A stretch of DNA of 64,000 bases from Clostridia bacterium (GCA_017461625.1 JAFTXJ010000013.1:1-64000), one strand, 5' to 3'; counted from the first letter of the stretch, positions 43,990 to 53,956 are shown. Notes: generated from the letters alone by a model not told the origin. Made by a program: numbers and translations.

Positions 43990-44180
43990 AGCGCTCAGAT
44001 ATAGCAAACAGCCTCCCCCGAAAATCGGGGGAGGTGGATTTTGCGAAGCCAAAAGACGGTGGGGGTTGATAAAATGCGTCGCAGACCCTCACCTCTTCAT
44101 TCTTATTTTTACTTATCACCTTATCTTTACCCCCCCCTCAGTCACTTCGTGACAGCTCCCCCTTATAAATCAATAGGGGG
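43990..44180. repeat. Dispersed palindromic intergenic repeat, copy 2
   Basis: Contains a hairpin CCTCCCCC/GGGGGAGG (44012-44034), AAAAGACGG near 44050, the small hairpin GTCA-CTTCG-TGAC (44141-44153) followed by AGCTCCC, and a final G/C-run palindrome (GCTCCCCC ... GGGGGG). It corresponds to the element at 1-111. It lies between the convergent MerR gene and the oxidoreductase gene. Not protein coding. Confidence 0.65.
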
Positions 44181-44189
44181 GCCTTGATT

Positions 44190-45167
44190 TTACCCAAATT
44201 TTATTCCTGTTTTTTCTCTTATAGTTTTCATTGTTTTGCTCACGGCGTAGGTGAGGTTGTTTATGTTTTCAAGCTCCTGTTTTGTTTCGGGTTTTGTGAT
44301 GTAATTATAAAAACTCTGTGCTTCATAGGACATCAAGACGTGTTTCTCTGTGTCCTCAGTAAGAACAGTTTCGTTGCCGTCGTTATCAAAGAGGCTCATA
44401 TTAACGAGCTTTGAAATTGACGGTGTGGCAAGGGTGCCATTGTCGCCGAAAATCTGTGACCCGAATCGGCTCTGACCCACCTTTGAAAAGGTGAGTGTAA
44501 CCTGTTTGTTTTCATAATCAAAAACGGTTGTACCGTAACCGTCTGCCCCTGTGTGAAGGAGCCCTGCGGTTGAGGTGATTTTCTTCGGCTCACCAAACAA
44601 ATCAAGAGCAGGATAAACGCAATATATACCCAAATCCATAAGGCAACCTGTTGCAAACTTCGGGTTAAAAATATTTGGAAGCTCCCCTCTTTTAAGGGCA
44701 GGATATTTTGACGAAAGCTGAGAAAAATCAAAGTGTGCCGTTGTAACTTCGCCAAGGTCTTTGAGAGCGTCTTTTAATATTTTTCTTGCAGGCAAGTGCA
44801 TATACATAATTGCTTCCATATACACAAGGTTTTTGCTCTCTGCCAATGCTCTTAACTCCCCGAATTCCTCAGGCTCTACGGTTATGGGCTTTTCGCAGAT
44901 AACATGCTTTCCGTTTTCAAGCATCAGCTTGCTTTGTGAATAATGAAGCGAATTGGGGCTTGCGATATACACCGCATCAACATCGCTTTTTGCAAGGGCA
45001 TTTATATCATCAAAAACCTCTGCTCCGCCAAAGGGCTTTGCAAACTGTTCCCCTTTTTCTTTACTTCTTGAATATACGGCAGAAAACTCCAAGCCTTCAA
45101 CAAGCTCGGTGCCTTTTACAAATTCTTCGGCAATCCAACCTGTACCGATTACTGCATACTTAACCAT
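44190..45167 (-). CDS. Gfo/Idh/MocA-family oxidoreductase
   Basis: A 325-residue NAD(P)-dependent dehydrogenase. The Rossmann fold starts IGTGWIAEEFVKG (about 6-18); the family Lys motif is CEKPITVEPEE (about 92-102), and the C-terminal sheet domain contains GCLMDLGIYCVYP with the conserved Asp and Tyr region. Likely substrates are sugars, inositols or related diols; which one cannot be told. AAGGGG precedes the ATG. It is a single gene with its own promoter. Confidence 0.9.
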   Translation of the reverse strand: MVKYAVIGTGWIAEEFVKGTELVEGLEFSAVYSRSKEKGEQFAKPFGGAEVFDDINALAKSDVDAVYIASPNSLHYSQSKLMLENGKHVICEKPITVEPEEFGELRALAESKNLVYMEAIMYMHLPARKILKDALKDLGEVTTAHFDFSQLSSKYPALKRGELPNIFNPKFATGCLMDLGIYCVYPALDLFGEPKKITSTAGLLHTGADGYGTTVFDYENKQVTLTFSKVGQSRFGSQIFGDNGTLATPSISKLVNMSLFDNDGNETVLTEDTEKHVLMSYEAQSFYNYITKPETKQELENINNLTYAVSKTMKTIREKTGIKFG

Positions 45168-45188
45168 AATGATTCCCCTTTCATTTGT

Positions 45189-45255
45189 ATTTTAACTTGT
45201 GCGGAAGTAAATTTCAATCTTTATCTGTTGAAATTTCAGCGAATTGTGATATACT
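45189..45255. promoter_or_regulatory. Divergent promoters for the oxidoreductase and ychF
   Basis: Minus strand: TTGAAA (45217-45212), 17 bp, TAAAAT (45194-45189) for the oxidoreductase. Plus strand: TTGAAA (45228-45233), 16 bp, TATACT (45250-45255) for ychF. The two -35 boxes are only about 10 bases apart. Confidence 0.6.
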
Positions 45256-45289
45256 TATACCATTAAATTGGAAAAGGATGTCTTAATTT

Positions 45290-46384
45290 ATGAAATTAGG
45301 TATTGTAGGCTTACCCAATGTAGGCAAAAGCACACTTTTTAATGCTATTACAAACGCAGGTGCACAGTCAGCCAACTATGCGTTCTGCACAATCGAGCCA
45401 AACGTAGGTGTTGTATCTGTTCCCGATGCAAGGCTTGACAAGCTCACCGAAATGTATAACCCCGCCAAAACAACCCCTGCAGTTATTGAATTTGTTGACA
45501 TCGCAGGTCTTGTTAAAGGTGCATCAAAGGGCGAGGGCTTGGGTAATAAGTTCCTTTCTCACATTCGTGAGGTTGATGCAATTATTCACGTTGTCCGCTG
45601 CTTTGAAAATGACGATATTATTCACGTTGACGGAAGCATTGACCCTGCGAGAGATATTGAAACAATTAACCTTGAGCTTATTTTCTCTGACGTTGAAATG
45701 GTTGAACGCCGCCTTGACAGAAGCACAAAGGCTATGAAGGGCGACAAGAGCCTTGCTAAAGAGGTGGAATTTTTAAAGCGTCTTAAAGACGAGCTTATGA
45801 ACGAAGTGCCTGCAAGAAATGTTGAATGTGACGACGATGAAAAAGAGGTTCTTGATTCAATTGCTCTTCTCACTTCCAAGCCCGTTATTTACGCTTGCAA
45901 CATGAGTGAAGACGACTTTGCAAACGGCATTGACACAAATGCAGGTTATCAAAAGGTAAGCGAAATCGCAGCAAACGAGGGTGCTCAGGTGCTCCCGATT
46001 TGTGCCGAACTTGAAGCAGAAATTGCACCTTTGAGCAAAGAAGAAAAAGAGATGTTCTTAGCAGAGCTTGGTGTTGAGCAGGGTGGTCTTGATTTGCTTA
46101 TTCAGAGAAGCTATGCTCTCCTCGGTCTTATTTCTTACCTCACAGCAGGTACTCCCGAGGTAAGAGCCTGGACAATCACCAACGGCACAAAGGCTCCCCA
46201 GGCAGCAGGCAAAATTCACTCAGACTTTGAAAGAGGCTTTATCCGTGCAGAGGTAATCTCTTTTGACGACCTTATTGCCTGCGGTTCAATGGCTGCAGCA
46301 AAAGAAAAAGGCCTTGTCCGCAGTGAGGGTAAAGAATATGTTATGAAAGACGGCGACATTGTTCTTTTCAGATTCAATGTTTGA
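45290..46384 (+). CDS. ychF: YchF/OLA1-type redox-regulated ATPase
   Basis: A 364-residue Obg-related P-loop protein that binds ribosomes and prefers ATP. G1 motif GLPNVGKST (about 6-14), G3 DIAGLVKGASKGEGLGNKFL (about 67-86, followed by the helical insertion), the altered G4 NMSE (in place of NKxD), and a C-terminal TGS-type domain. Length and every landmark match the family. Preceded by its own promoter. Confidence 0.96.
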   Translation: MKLGIVGLPNVGKSTLFNAITNAGAQSANYAFCTIEPNVGVVSVPDARLDKLTEMYNPAKTTPAVIEFVDIAGLVKGASKGEGLGNKFLSHIREVDAIIHVVRCFENDDIIHVDGSIDPARDIETINLELIFSDVEMVERRLDRSTKAMKGDKSLAKEVEFLKRLKDELMNEVPARNVECDDDEKEVLDSIALLTSKPVIYACNMSEDDFANGIDTNAGYQKVSEIAANEGAQVLPICAELEAEIAPLSKEEKEMFLAELGVEQGGLDLLIQRSYALLGLISYLTAGTPEVRAWTITNGTKAPQAAGKIHSDFERGFIRAEVISFDDLIACGSMAAAKEKGLVRSEGKEYVMKDGDIVLFRFNV

Positions 46385-46393
46385 TTTGACTGT

Positions 46394-48016
46394 ATGATTA
46401 GAGTTAATGAAATTAAAGTTCCTCTTGAAGCCACTAACGATGATATTCTTCGCAAAACGGCAGAAAGCTTAAAAATCCCCGTTTCAAAAATCAAGAGCTT
46501 TGCAATTGCTAAAAAAAGCCTCGATTCAAGAAAAAAGGATAACTTGTTTTTTGTTTACAGTGTTGATGTTACAGTTGACGGTAATGAGGACAAAGTTTTA
46601 TCAAAATGCAAAAAGGCTAACAAAATTCAGCCTTTTGTTTATACAGTGCCTGAAAACAAGCGTCAGAGTAATCTTCGCCCCATTGTTGCCGGTTTCGGCC
46701 CCGGGGGAATGTTTGCAGCTCTTACTCTGGCTCGTGCAGGGCTTCGCCCCATTGTGCTTGAAAGAGGTCAGGATGTTGAAACAAGAACAAAAGACATCAG
46801 CTCTTTTTGGAGTGATAAAAAACTGAACACCGAGTCAAACGTTCAGTTTGGCGAGGGCGGTGCAGGCACATTTTCAGACGGCAAGCTTACAACGGGCATC
46901 AAAGACCCACTTTGCCGTCAGGTTTTTCTTGACTTTGTAAAGTTCGGTGCTGATGAAGATATTCTTTATTCCTGGCTCCCTCATATCGGTACAGACAAGC
47001 TTTGCAAAATAGTTAAAAATTTAAGAGAAGAAATTATTTCTTTGGGCGGTGAAGTCCGTTTTGGCTGCAAGATGACTGATATCATTGCAGTCAACGGTGT
47101 AATTCACGGTGTGACTTATATTAACCAAAAAGGTGAAACCGTTGATCTTGAAACAGATGCACTTATTGCGGCAATCGGTCACTCGGCAAGGGATACGGTA
47201 GAAATGCTTTATTCTCACGGCATCACTATGATGCAAAAGCCTTTTTCCGTTGGTGCGAGAATCGAGCACCCCAGAGAATTCATAGACAAAGCCCAATACG
47301 GCAGCTTCGCAGGGCACCCTGCACTTGGTGCGGCAAGCTACAAAATGGCATGCCACCCTCAGGGAGGCAGAGGTGCTTACACTTTTTGTATGTGCCCTGG
47401 TGGTACCGTTGTTGCGGCAGCCAGCGAAGAAAAAAGCGTTGTTGTTAACGGAATGAGCTATCATGCCCGTGACGGGAAAAATTCCAACAGTGCGGTGCTT
47501 GTAGGCGTTGAGCCTGAAGATTTCGGCAACGAGCATCCCCTTGCAGGCTTTGATTTGCAACAAAAAATCGAACATACTGCCTTTATTGAAGGTGGTGAAA
47601 ATTATTCCGCCCCGGCTCAGCTTGTAGGCGACTTTTTAAAAAATCAGAAATCTGTTTCTTTAGGTAACATTGAGCCAACCTGCCCCACAGGGGTTAAGCT
47701 GGGTGACATCAGAACGGTTCTTCCCAAAAAGGTTACAGATATTATGGCAGATGCCCTTGTTAAAATGGGAACCATGCTCAAAGGCTTCGATATGCCTGAT
47801 GCTGTTCTCACTGCCCCCGAAACACGTTCATCCTCCCCTGTGAGAATCAGCCGTGACGAATATTATCAGAGTGTAAGCCTTCGAGGACTTTATCCTTGCG
47901 GTGAGGGTGCAGGCTATGCAGGCGGAATTGTTTCATCTGCCGTTGACGGAATGCGATGTGCAAACGCTGTTCTCAGCGGTGAATATCTCAACTGGTATAC
48001 AACAAACAAAGATTAA
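46394..48016 (+). CDS. NAD(P)/FAD-dependent oxidoreductase
   Basis: A 540-residue flavoprotein. Residues 1-90 form an extra N-terminal domain (IRVNEIKVPLEATNDDILRKTAESLKI split over two strands), then the FAD-binding GFGPGGMFAALTLARAG (about 98-114), VLERGQDVETR, a GEGGAGTFSDGKL loop, and a C-terminal FAD closing motif GEGAGYAGGIVSSAVDG. This is a broadly conserved bacterial family with no settled substrate. It lies 9 bases after ychF and 10 before the isomerase gene, so all three may be co-transcribed. Confidence 0.88.
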   Translation: MIRVNEIKVPLEATNDDILRKTAESLKIPVSKIKSFAIAKKSLDSRKKDNLFFVYSVDVTVDGNEDKVLSKCKKANKIQPFVYTVPENKRQSNLRPIVAGFGPGGMFAALTLARAGLRPIVLERGQDVETRTKDISSFWSDKKLNTESNVQFGEGGAGTFSDGKLTTGIKDPLCRQVFLDFVKFGADEDILYSWLPHIGTDKLCKIVKNLREEIISLGGEVRFGCKMTDIIAVNGVIHGVTYINQKGETVDLETDALIAAIGHSARDTVEMLYSHGITMMQKPFSVGARIEHPREFIDKAQYGSFAGHPALGAASYKMACHPQGGRGAYTFCMCPGGTVVAAASEEKSVVVNGMSYHARDGKNSNSAVLVGVEPEDFGNEHPLAGFDLQQKIEHTAFIEGGENYSAPAQLVGDFLKNQKSVSLGNIEPTCPTGVKLGDIRTVLPKKVTDIMADALVKMGTMLKGFDMPDAVLTAPETRSSSPVRISRDEYYQSVSLRGLYPCGEGAGYAGGIVSSAVDGMRCANAVLSGEYLNWYTTNKD

Positions 48017-48026
48017 GGGTGATTTT

Positions 48027-48917
48027 ATGTTGCTGACCACGAGCACAGGTAGAATCGGTTCACTCCTCGGCGACCTGAAAGCTGTTGAGCTTATTAAAAA
48101 AGCCGGTTTCGACTCTATTGACGCCGACCTTGATTATTGGGACGACGCAGGTTATTATCAGGGAGATTACCTCTCCAGAGCCAAAGAGATGCGAAAGCTT
48201 GCAGATGAACTCAATATCCCCTTTACTCAGGCTCATGCTCCTTTCAATCTTTCAATGAAAGACGGAGAAGAAGCCAATATAAAAAACACCTTTGACGTTA
48301 CGGTGAAAGCACTTGAATGTTGCGAAATTCTCGGTGTTGACATTCTTGTTGTTCATCCGTTGCAGTTCAGGGAGTATTATTCAAACAAAAAATTCCTCAA
48401 AGAATTAAATCTTAAATTTTACTCAGAACTTTTACCTTACTGCGAAAAGCACGGAGTAAAAATGGCTTGTGAAAATATGTTTCACCGTGACCATAACAAT
48501 GGTCATATTATTGACAGCGTTTGTGCTGATCCTGAGGAATTTAACGAATACCTCGATATGGTCGGCAGTGAATATCTTGTCGCTTGCCTTGACCTTGGCC
48601 ATTGCGGTGTTACCAACAGAGATGCTGCATATTGCATTCGCAAAATGGGTGGCAACAGAGTGAAAGCACTCCACGTTCACGATAACGATTTTGTTAATGA
48701 CTGCCACACAATGCCGATGATGGGCAAGATGGATTGGGACTCAATTACCAAAGCCCTTGCCGATATTAATTACAGCGGTAATTTTACCCTGGAATCTGAC
48801 GGATTTTTCAAAGGAATGGGAAATGACGAAGAAATACTTCTTCAGGCTCTCAAACTCAAAGCCACCGTCAGCCGAAAACTGATAAAAGACATTGAAAAAT
48901 ATCGCAAAAAACATTAA
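48027..48917 (+). CDS. Sugar phosphate isomerase/epimerase (TIM barrel, AP endonuclease 2 superfamily)
   Basis: About 296 residues. The xylose-isomerase-like barrel shows metal-ligand segments: FTQAHAPFN, DILVVHPLQF, MACENMF (Glu), ACLDLGHCGVT (Asp and His), KALHVHDND (His, Asp) and TLESDGFF (Glu). The set is complete, so the enzyme is probably active with a divalent metal. Start at 48027 has AAGGGTGAT upstream; the frame to 47901 overlaps the previous gene. The substrate is not predictable. Confidence 0.88.
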   Translation: MLLTTSTGRIGSLLGDLKAVELIKKAGFDSIDADLDYWDDAGYYQGDYLSRAKEMRKLADELNIPFTQAHAPFNLSMKDGEEANIKNTFDVTVKALECCEILGVDILVVHPLQFREYYSNKKFLKELNLKFYSELLPYCEKHGVKMACENMFHRDHNNGHIIDSVCADPEEFNEYLDMVGSEYLVACLDLGHCGVTNRDAAYCIRKMGGNRVKALHVHDNDFVNDCHTMPMMGKMDWDSITKALADINYSGNFTLESDGFFKGMGNDEEILLQALKLKATVSRKLIKDIEKYRKKH

Positions 48918-48920
48918 GGA

Positions 48921-49976
48921 ATGTTTGACTTGGAACTGACTAACAAAGATACAAAAATGATTCAGGCTATATCGGCATTAGCTATGGTTTGTCTCCATCT
49001 TTTTTGCACCCTTGAATATAACGGATTATTTACCCCTTTGGTTTATTTTAAAGATATACCTTTAATTTTTTACTTTGCTCAACTTTCTGATTTCTGTGTT
49101 GCAGGCTTTGCTTTTTGCAGCGGATATGCTCACATGGTGAAGCACGAACAAAAAGGGTATTATAAAAACCGGCTTTTAAAGCTATTTTATTTATTGATAA
49201 ATTTCTGGATTGTTTTAATTGCCTTTTCGCTCATCAGTATAGCAATTGGCCAATCCTCATCAATACCGGGATCGTTAGCTACTTTTTTGGGTAATTTCTT
49301 TTTATACAGGCTCACGTATAACGGCGCCTGGTGGTATTTGTTTACATATGCGATTATAGTAATAATTTCTCCCATAATTCTGAAAATCGTAAAAAAATTT
49401 AATCCGATTTTAGTTCTTACAATCGGGCTTGTTCTTTATTGTGTCGCATATTATGTTCGAGTTAAGATTCATTCAAACTGGTTAGCAATGCAATTCGGTC
49501 TCTTTGGGATGACTTTGTTTGAATATGAGGTTGGTGCTGTCTTTTACAGACACTCCTTTTTCACAAAGTTAGGTCAAATCAAAGCTTATATTGATAAGAA
49601 AAGTTCTTTGATTGTACCAATCTTATCCCTCATAATTTTTCTGTCAATGCTATTAGGGCATACATTGATAATCAGAAGCTTAATTATTGCCCCTGCAACC
49701 GGATGCATTATCATTATTATTTTTAAAATTAATCACAAACCTGAATTCGTGCAGAAAATTTTACTTTTCATCGGAAAGCATTCGACTAATATTTGGCTAA
49801 CACATATGTTTTTTTATCTGTGTGTATTTAAAGACTTGGTTTATTGTGCAAAATATCCTCTTATGATTTTTTTGCTTATGCTTGTTATTTGCCTGGCTGT
49901 TTCAGTCCCGATAAACCTGTTACATTCGAAAATCGTAAAAATTATTGATAAAAAGTTTAAACATGGTAACACCTAA
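48921..49976 (+). CDS. Membrane acyltransferase (acyltransferase 3 family)
   Basis: A 351-residue protein with about ten transmembrane helices. The N-terminus (KMIQAISALAMVCLHLFC) carries the conserved His of the acyltransferase-3 family, and FCVAGFAFCSGYAHM matches the second family block. Such enzymes acetylate or otherwise acylate extracellular polysaccharides. The ATG at 48921 is very close to its AAGGA site, so a TTG start at 48930 is possible. The following acyltransferase gene suggests a polysaccharide-modification cluster. Confidence 0.8.
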   Translation: MFDLELTNKDTKMIQAISALAMVCLHLFCTLEYNGLFTPLVYFKDIPLIFYFAQLSDFCVAGFAFCSGYAHMVKHEQKGYYKNRLLKLFYLLINFWIVLIAFSLISIAIGQSSSIPGSLATFLGNFFLYRLTYNGAWWYLFTYAIIVIISPIILKIVKKFNPILVLTIGLVLYCVAYYVRVKIHSNWLAMQFGLFGMTLFEYEVGAVFYRHSFFTKLGQIKAYIDKKSSLIVPILSLIIFLSMLLGHTLIIRSLIIAPATGCIIIIIFKINHKPEFVQKILLFIGKHSTNIWLTHMFFYLCVFKDLVYCAKYPLMIFLLMLVICLAVSVPINLLHSKIVKIIDKKFKHGNT

Positions 49977-50104
49977 AAAACTTTGTTCAGTTGCTCAAAA
50001 TTTTGCTTTCTTCATAAACTTTATCAAACTCACTATTTTTTAACAAGTTCGATAAAGTTATAAAACAAAACAACATTATGAGGTTTATTTTGGAGGAGAG
50101 TCTT

Positions 50105-51145
50105 ATGGTAGTTATTCTTTTCTTTTTGTTGGCAATTACTCTTTGCGGCACGACAATATGCTCACCAAATCAGTTCAACAATGAATATATGTCAAAACAC
50201 AACACTGCGTGCATCAACGGAATATTTGTTGTTTTGGTGTTTTTCAGGCACTTTACTCAATACATTACTCTTACAGACAGTTTAGGAGATTCTCTTTATT
50301 ACGAATTTAACGGCTATCTTGGTCAATTGTTGGTCACATCATTCTTGTTTTATTCAGGCTACGGAATAATGTGCTCCATTCAAGCCAAGAGGGAACCTTA
50401 TGTCAACGCAATCCCACGCAAACGTATATCAGGTGTCTGGCTTCATTTTGCGATTGCCGTTATATTATTCTTGGTTTGCGATCTGATACTCGGGAAAAAT
50501 TATGACATTAAAACCATTCTTCTTGCATTCACCGGTTGGAGCAGTATCGGCAACAGCAATTGGTATATTTTTGCTACTCTGTTTTTATACCTTTTTGTGT
50601 TTATTGCATTTAAAATCAGCAAATCACATAATATAATCGGCTTAACAATAACTTCTGTTTTAATCTTAGCTTTTGTTTTTATTTTAATGCGATTAGACAG
50701 ACCTCAATATTGTTTTAATACCGTTGCTTGTTATCCTTTAGGTATGCTATTCGCTTTGACAAAGCCAAAGATTGAAAAGTTTTTATTTTACAACGATATT
50801 ACATACTCCATCACCTTACTGGTTGTGTTTTCATTATTTATTTTATCATTCAAATTTATAAGAGAAGGTTTTATTTGCCACTCAATCTGCTCTATGCTGT
50901 TTATAATTCTCGTTGTAATTATTTCCGCAAAAGTAAAACTGAATAACGGTTTCTTAACCTTAATGGGTAATCATGTTTTTTCCATATATATTTTGCAGAG
51001 AATCCCAATGATGATTTTAGCTAATCTGGGACTAAACAAAGATGTGTATGTCTTTTTATTACTGTCATTTTTGGCTACCATTTCGCTGGCACTGATTTTT
51101 GATAAACTGATGGTACCTGTTGACAAAAAATTAAAAATAAAATAA
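50105..51145 (+). CDS. Membrane acyltransferase family protein
   Basis: About 346 residues, ten or so hydrophobic helices. The segment NTACINGIFVVLVFFRHFTQYI keeps the acyltransferase-3 position of the catalytic His (RHF), and SFLFYSGYGIMCS matches the FFxSGY block. ATG at 50105 is preceded by GGAGGAG at 50092. It probably modifies a surface glycan together with the product of 48921. It ends at a strong bidirectional terminator. Confidence 0.8.
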   Translation: MVVILFFLLAITLCGTTICSPNQFNNEYMSKHNTACINGIFVVLVFFRHFTQYITLTDSLGDSLYYEFNGYLGQLLVTSFLFYSGYGIMCSIQAKREPYVNAIPRKRISGVWLHFAIAVILFLVCDLILGKNYDIKTILLAFTGWSSIGNSNWYIFATLFLYLFVFIAFKISKSHNIIGLTITSVLILAFVFILMRLDRPQYCFNTVACYPLGMLFALTKPKIEKFLFYNDITYSITLLVVFSLFILSFKFIREGFICHSICSMLFIILVVIISAKVKLNNGFLTLMGNHVFSIYILQRIPMMILANLGLNKDVYVFLLLSFLATISLALIFDKLMVPVDKKLKIK

Positions 51146-51148
51146 CAA

Positions 51149-51199
51149 ATCCCCACATACCTCACCTGTCAGGTATGTGGGGATATTTGTTGTGTTTTC
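51149..51199. terminator. Bidirectional terminator
   Basis: A 14-bp perfect stem ATCCCCACATACCT/AGGTATGTGGGGAT (51149-51162/51171-51184), extended by AACAAAT/ATTTGTT, between the convergent acyltransferase and glycosyltransferase genes. A T-rich run follows on the plus strand. Confidence 0.88.
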
Positions 51200-51207
51200 A
51201 CATTTGA

Positions 51208-53922
51208 TTATGTGTCGAGTTTTAGTATTCTTTCATAAATTCTCTTTGAATTGTTTTTATCATTATAAGCAAACAAAGAATCTACCCTTTGCCTATACTC
51301 AGAATCCAATTCACAATCTCTTTCAATTACGGCAATCATTGATTCAACTGTGCTTTCCAAATCAGTGCAAACCGGTCCCATACCGTCATCATCGTAGCTG
51401 AAATAACCTTCATCAAAAATCTGACCCTCAAAAAACTCCTCTTTATCAAACTGTGCATAGAGAATCGGTTTTCTCAAATACGAAAAGTCAAACGCCACCG
51501 AAGAATAGTCTGTAACCAAAAAAGCAGCCTTTGAAAAAATCTCTTTATACTCCACAAACCCTGCATTAATATCAAAAACATCATTTGCTTCAAAATCGAT
51601 ATGTTGCTCTTTATGAATCGGATGAAGACAAAACAGACCTTTGTAACCTTTCTCTTTCATCTTTTCAAGAAGCTTCGGGTGGTTTATCAGATCATTATAA
51701 AAGTTAAAATAGTCCGTATCTTTAAATCCGTCAAAATAAATGCTTTTGGTTTCAGCGTCATAGCTTTCTTTGATTGAACGACGCCATGTAGGCAAAACAA
51801 CAACAAGCTTTTCAGCACAATTTTCCAGTTCATCAAATCTTGCCAAGCCGGTCAATGCGACCTCTTCTTTTGTGTAAAGGTAGTTTGAATCAGCTATTGA
51901 GTCATATTCCATTCCGGTTGAAGTGATGAACAAAGATATATTTTTATTAAACTTCTGCAACCAGGCAGAGAGGTCGTTCATAATTACACCGTGCTGTAAA
52001 AAGACATAATCAAAATCCATCAGATCAGCAAGATATCTGCGATTTATTCCACCAAACGGATTAATCACATATTCTCCGCCGGAGGATGAAATAATTTTAT
52101 CAGCCGAAAGGAAGTAATAGCTGTAAAGGAAATCATCGAAATGAATTACTTTGCCGATTTTTTTCATGCGTGCTTCGTCTTCACTGTCTTTATTGATAAC
52201 AAAAATCGGCTTTATACTCTTATCTGCATTTTTACATATGTATTTAAAAAATGCTTCGCCATTGTCATTAGCTTTATCGCTTCTGTCTGAAATAAGCCAG
52301 ATTTTTTTGCCTTTTTTCAAGAATAAAGTAAGCAAAATGTATAAAATTCTTGTCATAAAAGCACGTCTGTGCTTCCTTAACAAAAGCCAAACAAGGCATT
52401 TTGCTTCATTAACAGCAACCGAAACCGGCAAACATCGTGGCCTGAATACTCGTATGCCTGTTCGGTAACACTTATAAATATATGGTTTTCTCACATTGTA
52501 TGAAAAAACAAAACTATTATAATTTGCAACAAACTTACCATAATTTATTCCGACCTTACAAATCATATCATCAAAATAAATTACAGGATTAACTTCAACA
52601 TACTTTTGGTTATTGAAATTGTCTTTAAGATCAACATCAAGCTTAAAATGACGGCACGCTGTTTTTATTCCGAAAAAAGTATGCTCCGTTTTAAAGGGAA
52701 AATCTTTAATTTCAGGCTCAACAGCTTTTCCGTTAACAAACAGCACAAATCTAGTTTTATGCTCAGTGGCTTTAAGCACCCACTTTGAAATCATACCTTC
52801 AATATGCAAAGTATTATTTTTAATATTAACTATGTTTATAAAACAAGCGTTATTATTAAGCTTTAATGAAACCATTTTTATGTCATTGTAATACAATGAC
52901 TGTTCTTCATGGTTGTATATCATATCTTTAAAGAATGTATCGGAATTTTTCTTTATAGACATCGCAGTAAGCTTACGAATAATTGAAACATGCACCTTGC
53001 TTTTAAGAATTACTTTTTCATCAACATATGAAAATAAATCGTGGAGCATGTCATAATAATCCTGATATTCCTCTTGAGTCAATACTCCTTCAGGAATTTC
53101 GTTATCCAATCGCCACCCAATATCATAAGCAAGAATATTCTGAACATAAGGGATAACTTCACCATAATTCTTTTTTGATATTTCAATCAGCGAATAATAA
53201 TACTTTCTCGGAGAGTCAGAATAATATTCTTTATTCATCCTCTGGTTCTGAACAGCGGAAGACTGATCAAGACGTTTTCTGTAGTAATGCATAGCATCAG
53301 ACAAAATACCAAGCTTTGCCTTTTTAAGAATAATTTCATTAACGAATAGTCCGTCTTCACCAAACTTCATTCCGTGAACAAATCTTGTATCACCAATAGC
53401 TGATGCTTTAATAACCGACGATGTTACGTGAAGCTGAATCGAAGTCTGCTCATCCTCATCAAAAAGATTGGCTACTCGGTTGCCGGGCTTATATTTATAA
53501 TCCACAGCATGAAAACTGGTTGCAGCCTCAAATCTTTTCATTCTGCAGGAAACAACATCAACTTCTTCATTATGAGCTTCAAAAAAGCGATATATTTTTC
53601 TGAAAGCATCAATTTCCCACTTATCATCAGAGTCAAGAAAATTTACATATTTTCCCTCAATATATGGGATACCTGTATTTCTTGCCGCACTTACACCGGC
53701 ATTTTCCTGCTTAATGTACTTAATATTTTTAGGATATGCTTTTACATATCTTTCACAAATTTCTTCACTATTATCAGGTGAACCATCATTAACCAGTATT
53801 ATTTGAATATTCTTTTTAAATCCGATTGTCTGATTAATTACAGAATCAACGGTTTCTTCCAAAAATTTTTCTACATTATATATCGGAATAACAACCGAAA
53901 ATTTGTATTTATAATCTTTCAC
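51208..53922 (-). CDS. Glycosyltransferase family 2 / TagF-like CDP-glycerol glycerophosphotransferase fusion
   Basis: A 904-residue bifunctional protein. N-terminal GT-A domain (about 1-300): SVVIPIYNVEKFLEETVDSV, VNDGSPDNS and the DxD-type FLDSDDKW. The middle (300-540) is of unknown type, with a C-terminal glycerophosphotransferase domain (about 540-904): LQHGVIMND, TGLARFDEL, LPTWRRS, and VTDYSSVAFDFSYLRKPILY. Such enzymes build poly-glycerolphosphate or similar glycan polymers at the membrane. Start is GTG after AGGGAGGAATTGT. It stands alone, with its own promoter. Confidence 0.87.
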   Translation of the reverse strand: MKDYKYKFSVVIPIYNVEKFLEETVDSVINQTIGFKKNIQIILVNDGSPDNSEEICERYVKAYPKNIKYIKQENAGVSAARNTGIPYIEGKYVNFLDSDDKWEIDAFRKIYRFFEAHNEEVDVVSCRMKRFEAATSFHAVDYKYKPGNRVANLFDEDEQTSIQLHVTSSVIKASAIGDTRFVHGMKFGEDGLFVNEIILKKAKLGILSDAMHYYRKRLDQSSAVQNQRMNKEYYSDSPRKYYYSLIEISKKNYGEVIPYVQNILAYDIGWRLDNEIPEGVLTQEEYQDYYDMLHDLFSYVDEKVILKSKVHVSIIRKLTAMSIKKNSDTFFKDMIYNHEEQSLYYNDIKMVSLKLNNNACFINIVNIKNNTLHIEGMISKWVLKATEHKTRFVLFVNGKAVEPEIKDFPFKTEHTFFGIKTACRHFKLDVDLKDNFNNQKYVEVNPVIYFDDMICKVGINYGKFVANYNSFVFSYNVRKPYIYKCYRTGIRVFRPRCLPVSVAVNEAKCLVWLLLRKHRRAFMTRILYILLTLFLKKGKKIWLISDRSDKANDNGEAFFKYICKNADKSIKPIFVINKDSEDEARMKKIGKVIHFDDFLYSYYFLSADKIISSSGGEYVINPFGGINRRYLADLMDFDYVFLQHGVIMNDLSAWLQKFNKNISLFITSTGMEYDSIADSNYLYTKEEVALTGLARFDELENCAEKLVVVLPTWRRSIKESYDAETKSIYFDGFKDTDYFNFYNDLINHPKLLEKMKEKGYKGLFCLHPIHKEQHIDFEANDVFDINAGFVEYKEIFSKAAFLVTDYSSVAFDFSYLRKPILYAQFDKEEFFEGQIFDEGYFSYDDDGMGPVCTDLESTVESMIAVIERDCELDSEYRQRVDSLFAYNDKNNSKRIYERILKLDT

Positions 53923-53956
53923 ACAATTCCTCCCTAATTAAAGAGCTTTATACTTG

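Noticed and set aside
47901-48026. Longer start for the TIM-barrel isomerase
   Set aside because: It would overlap the flavoprotein gene by over 100 bases without a ribosome site, while the ATG at 48027 has one.
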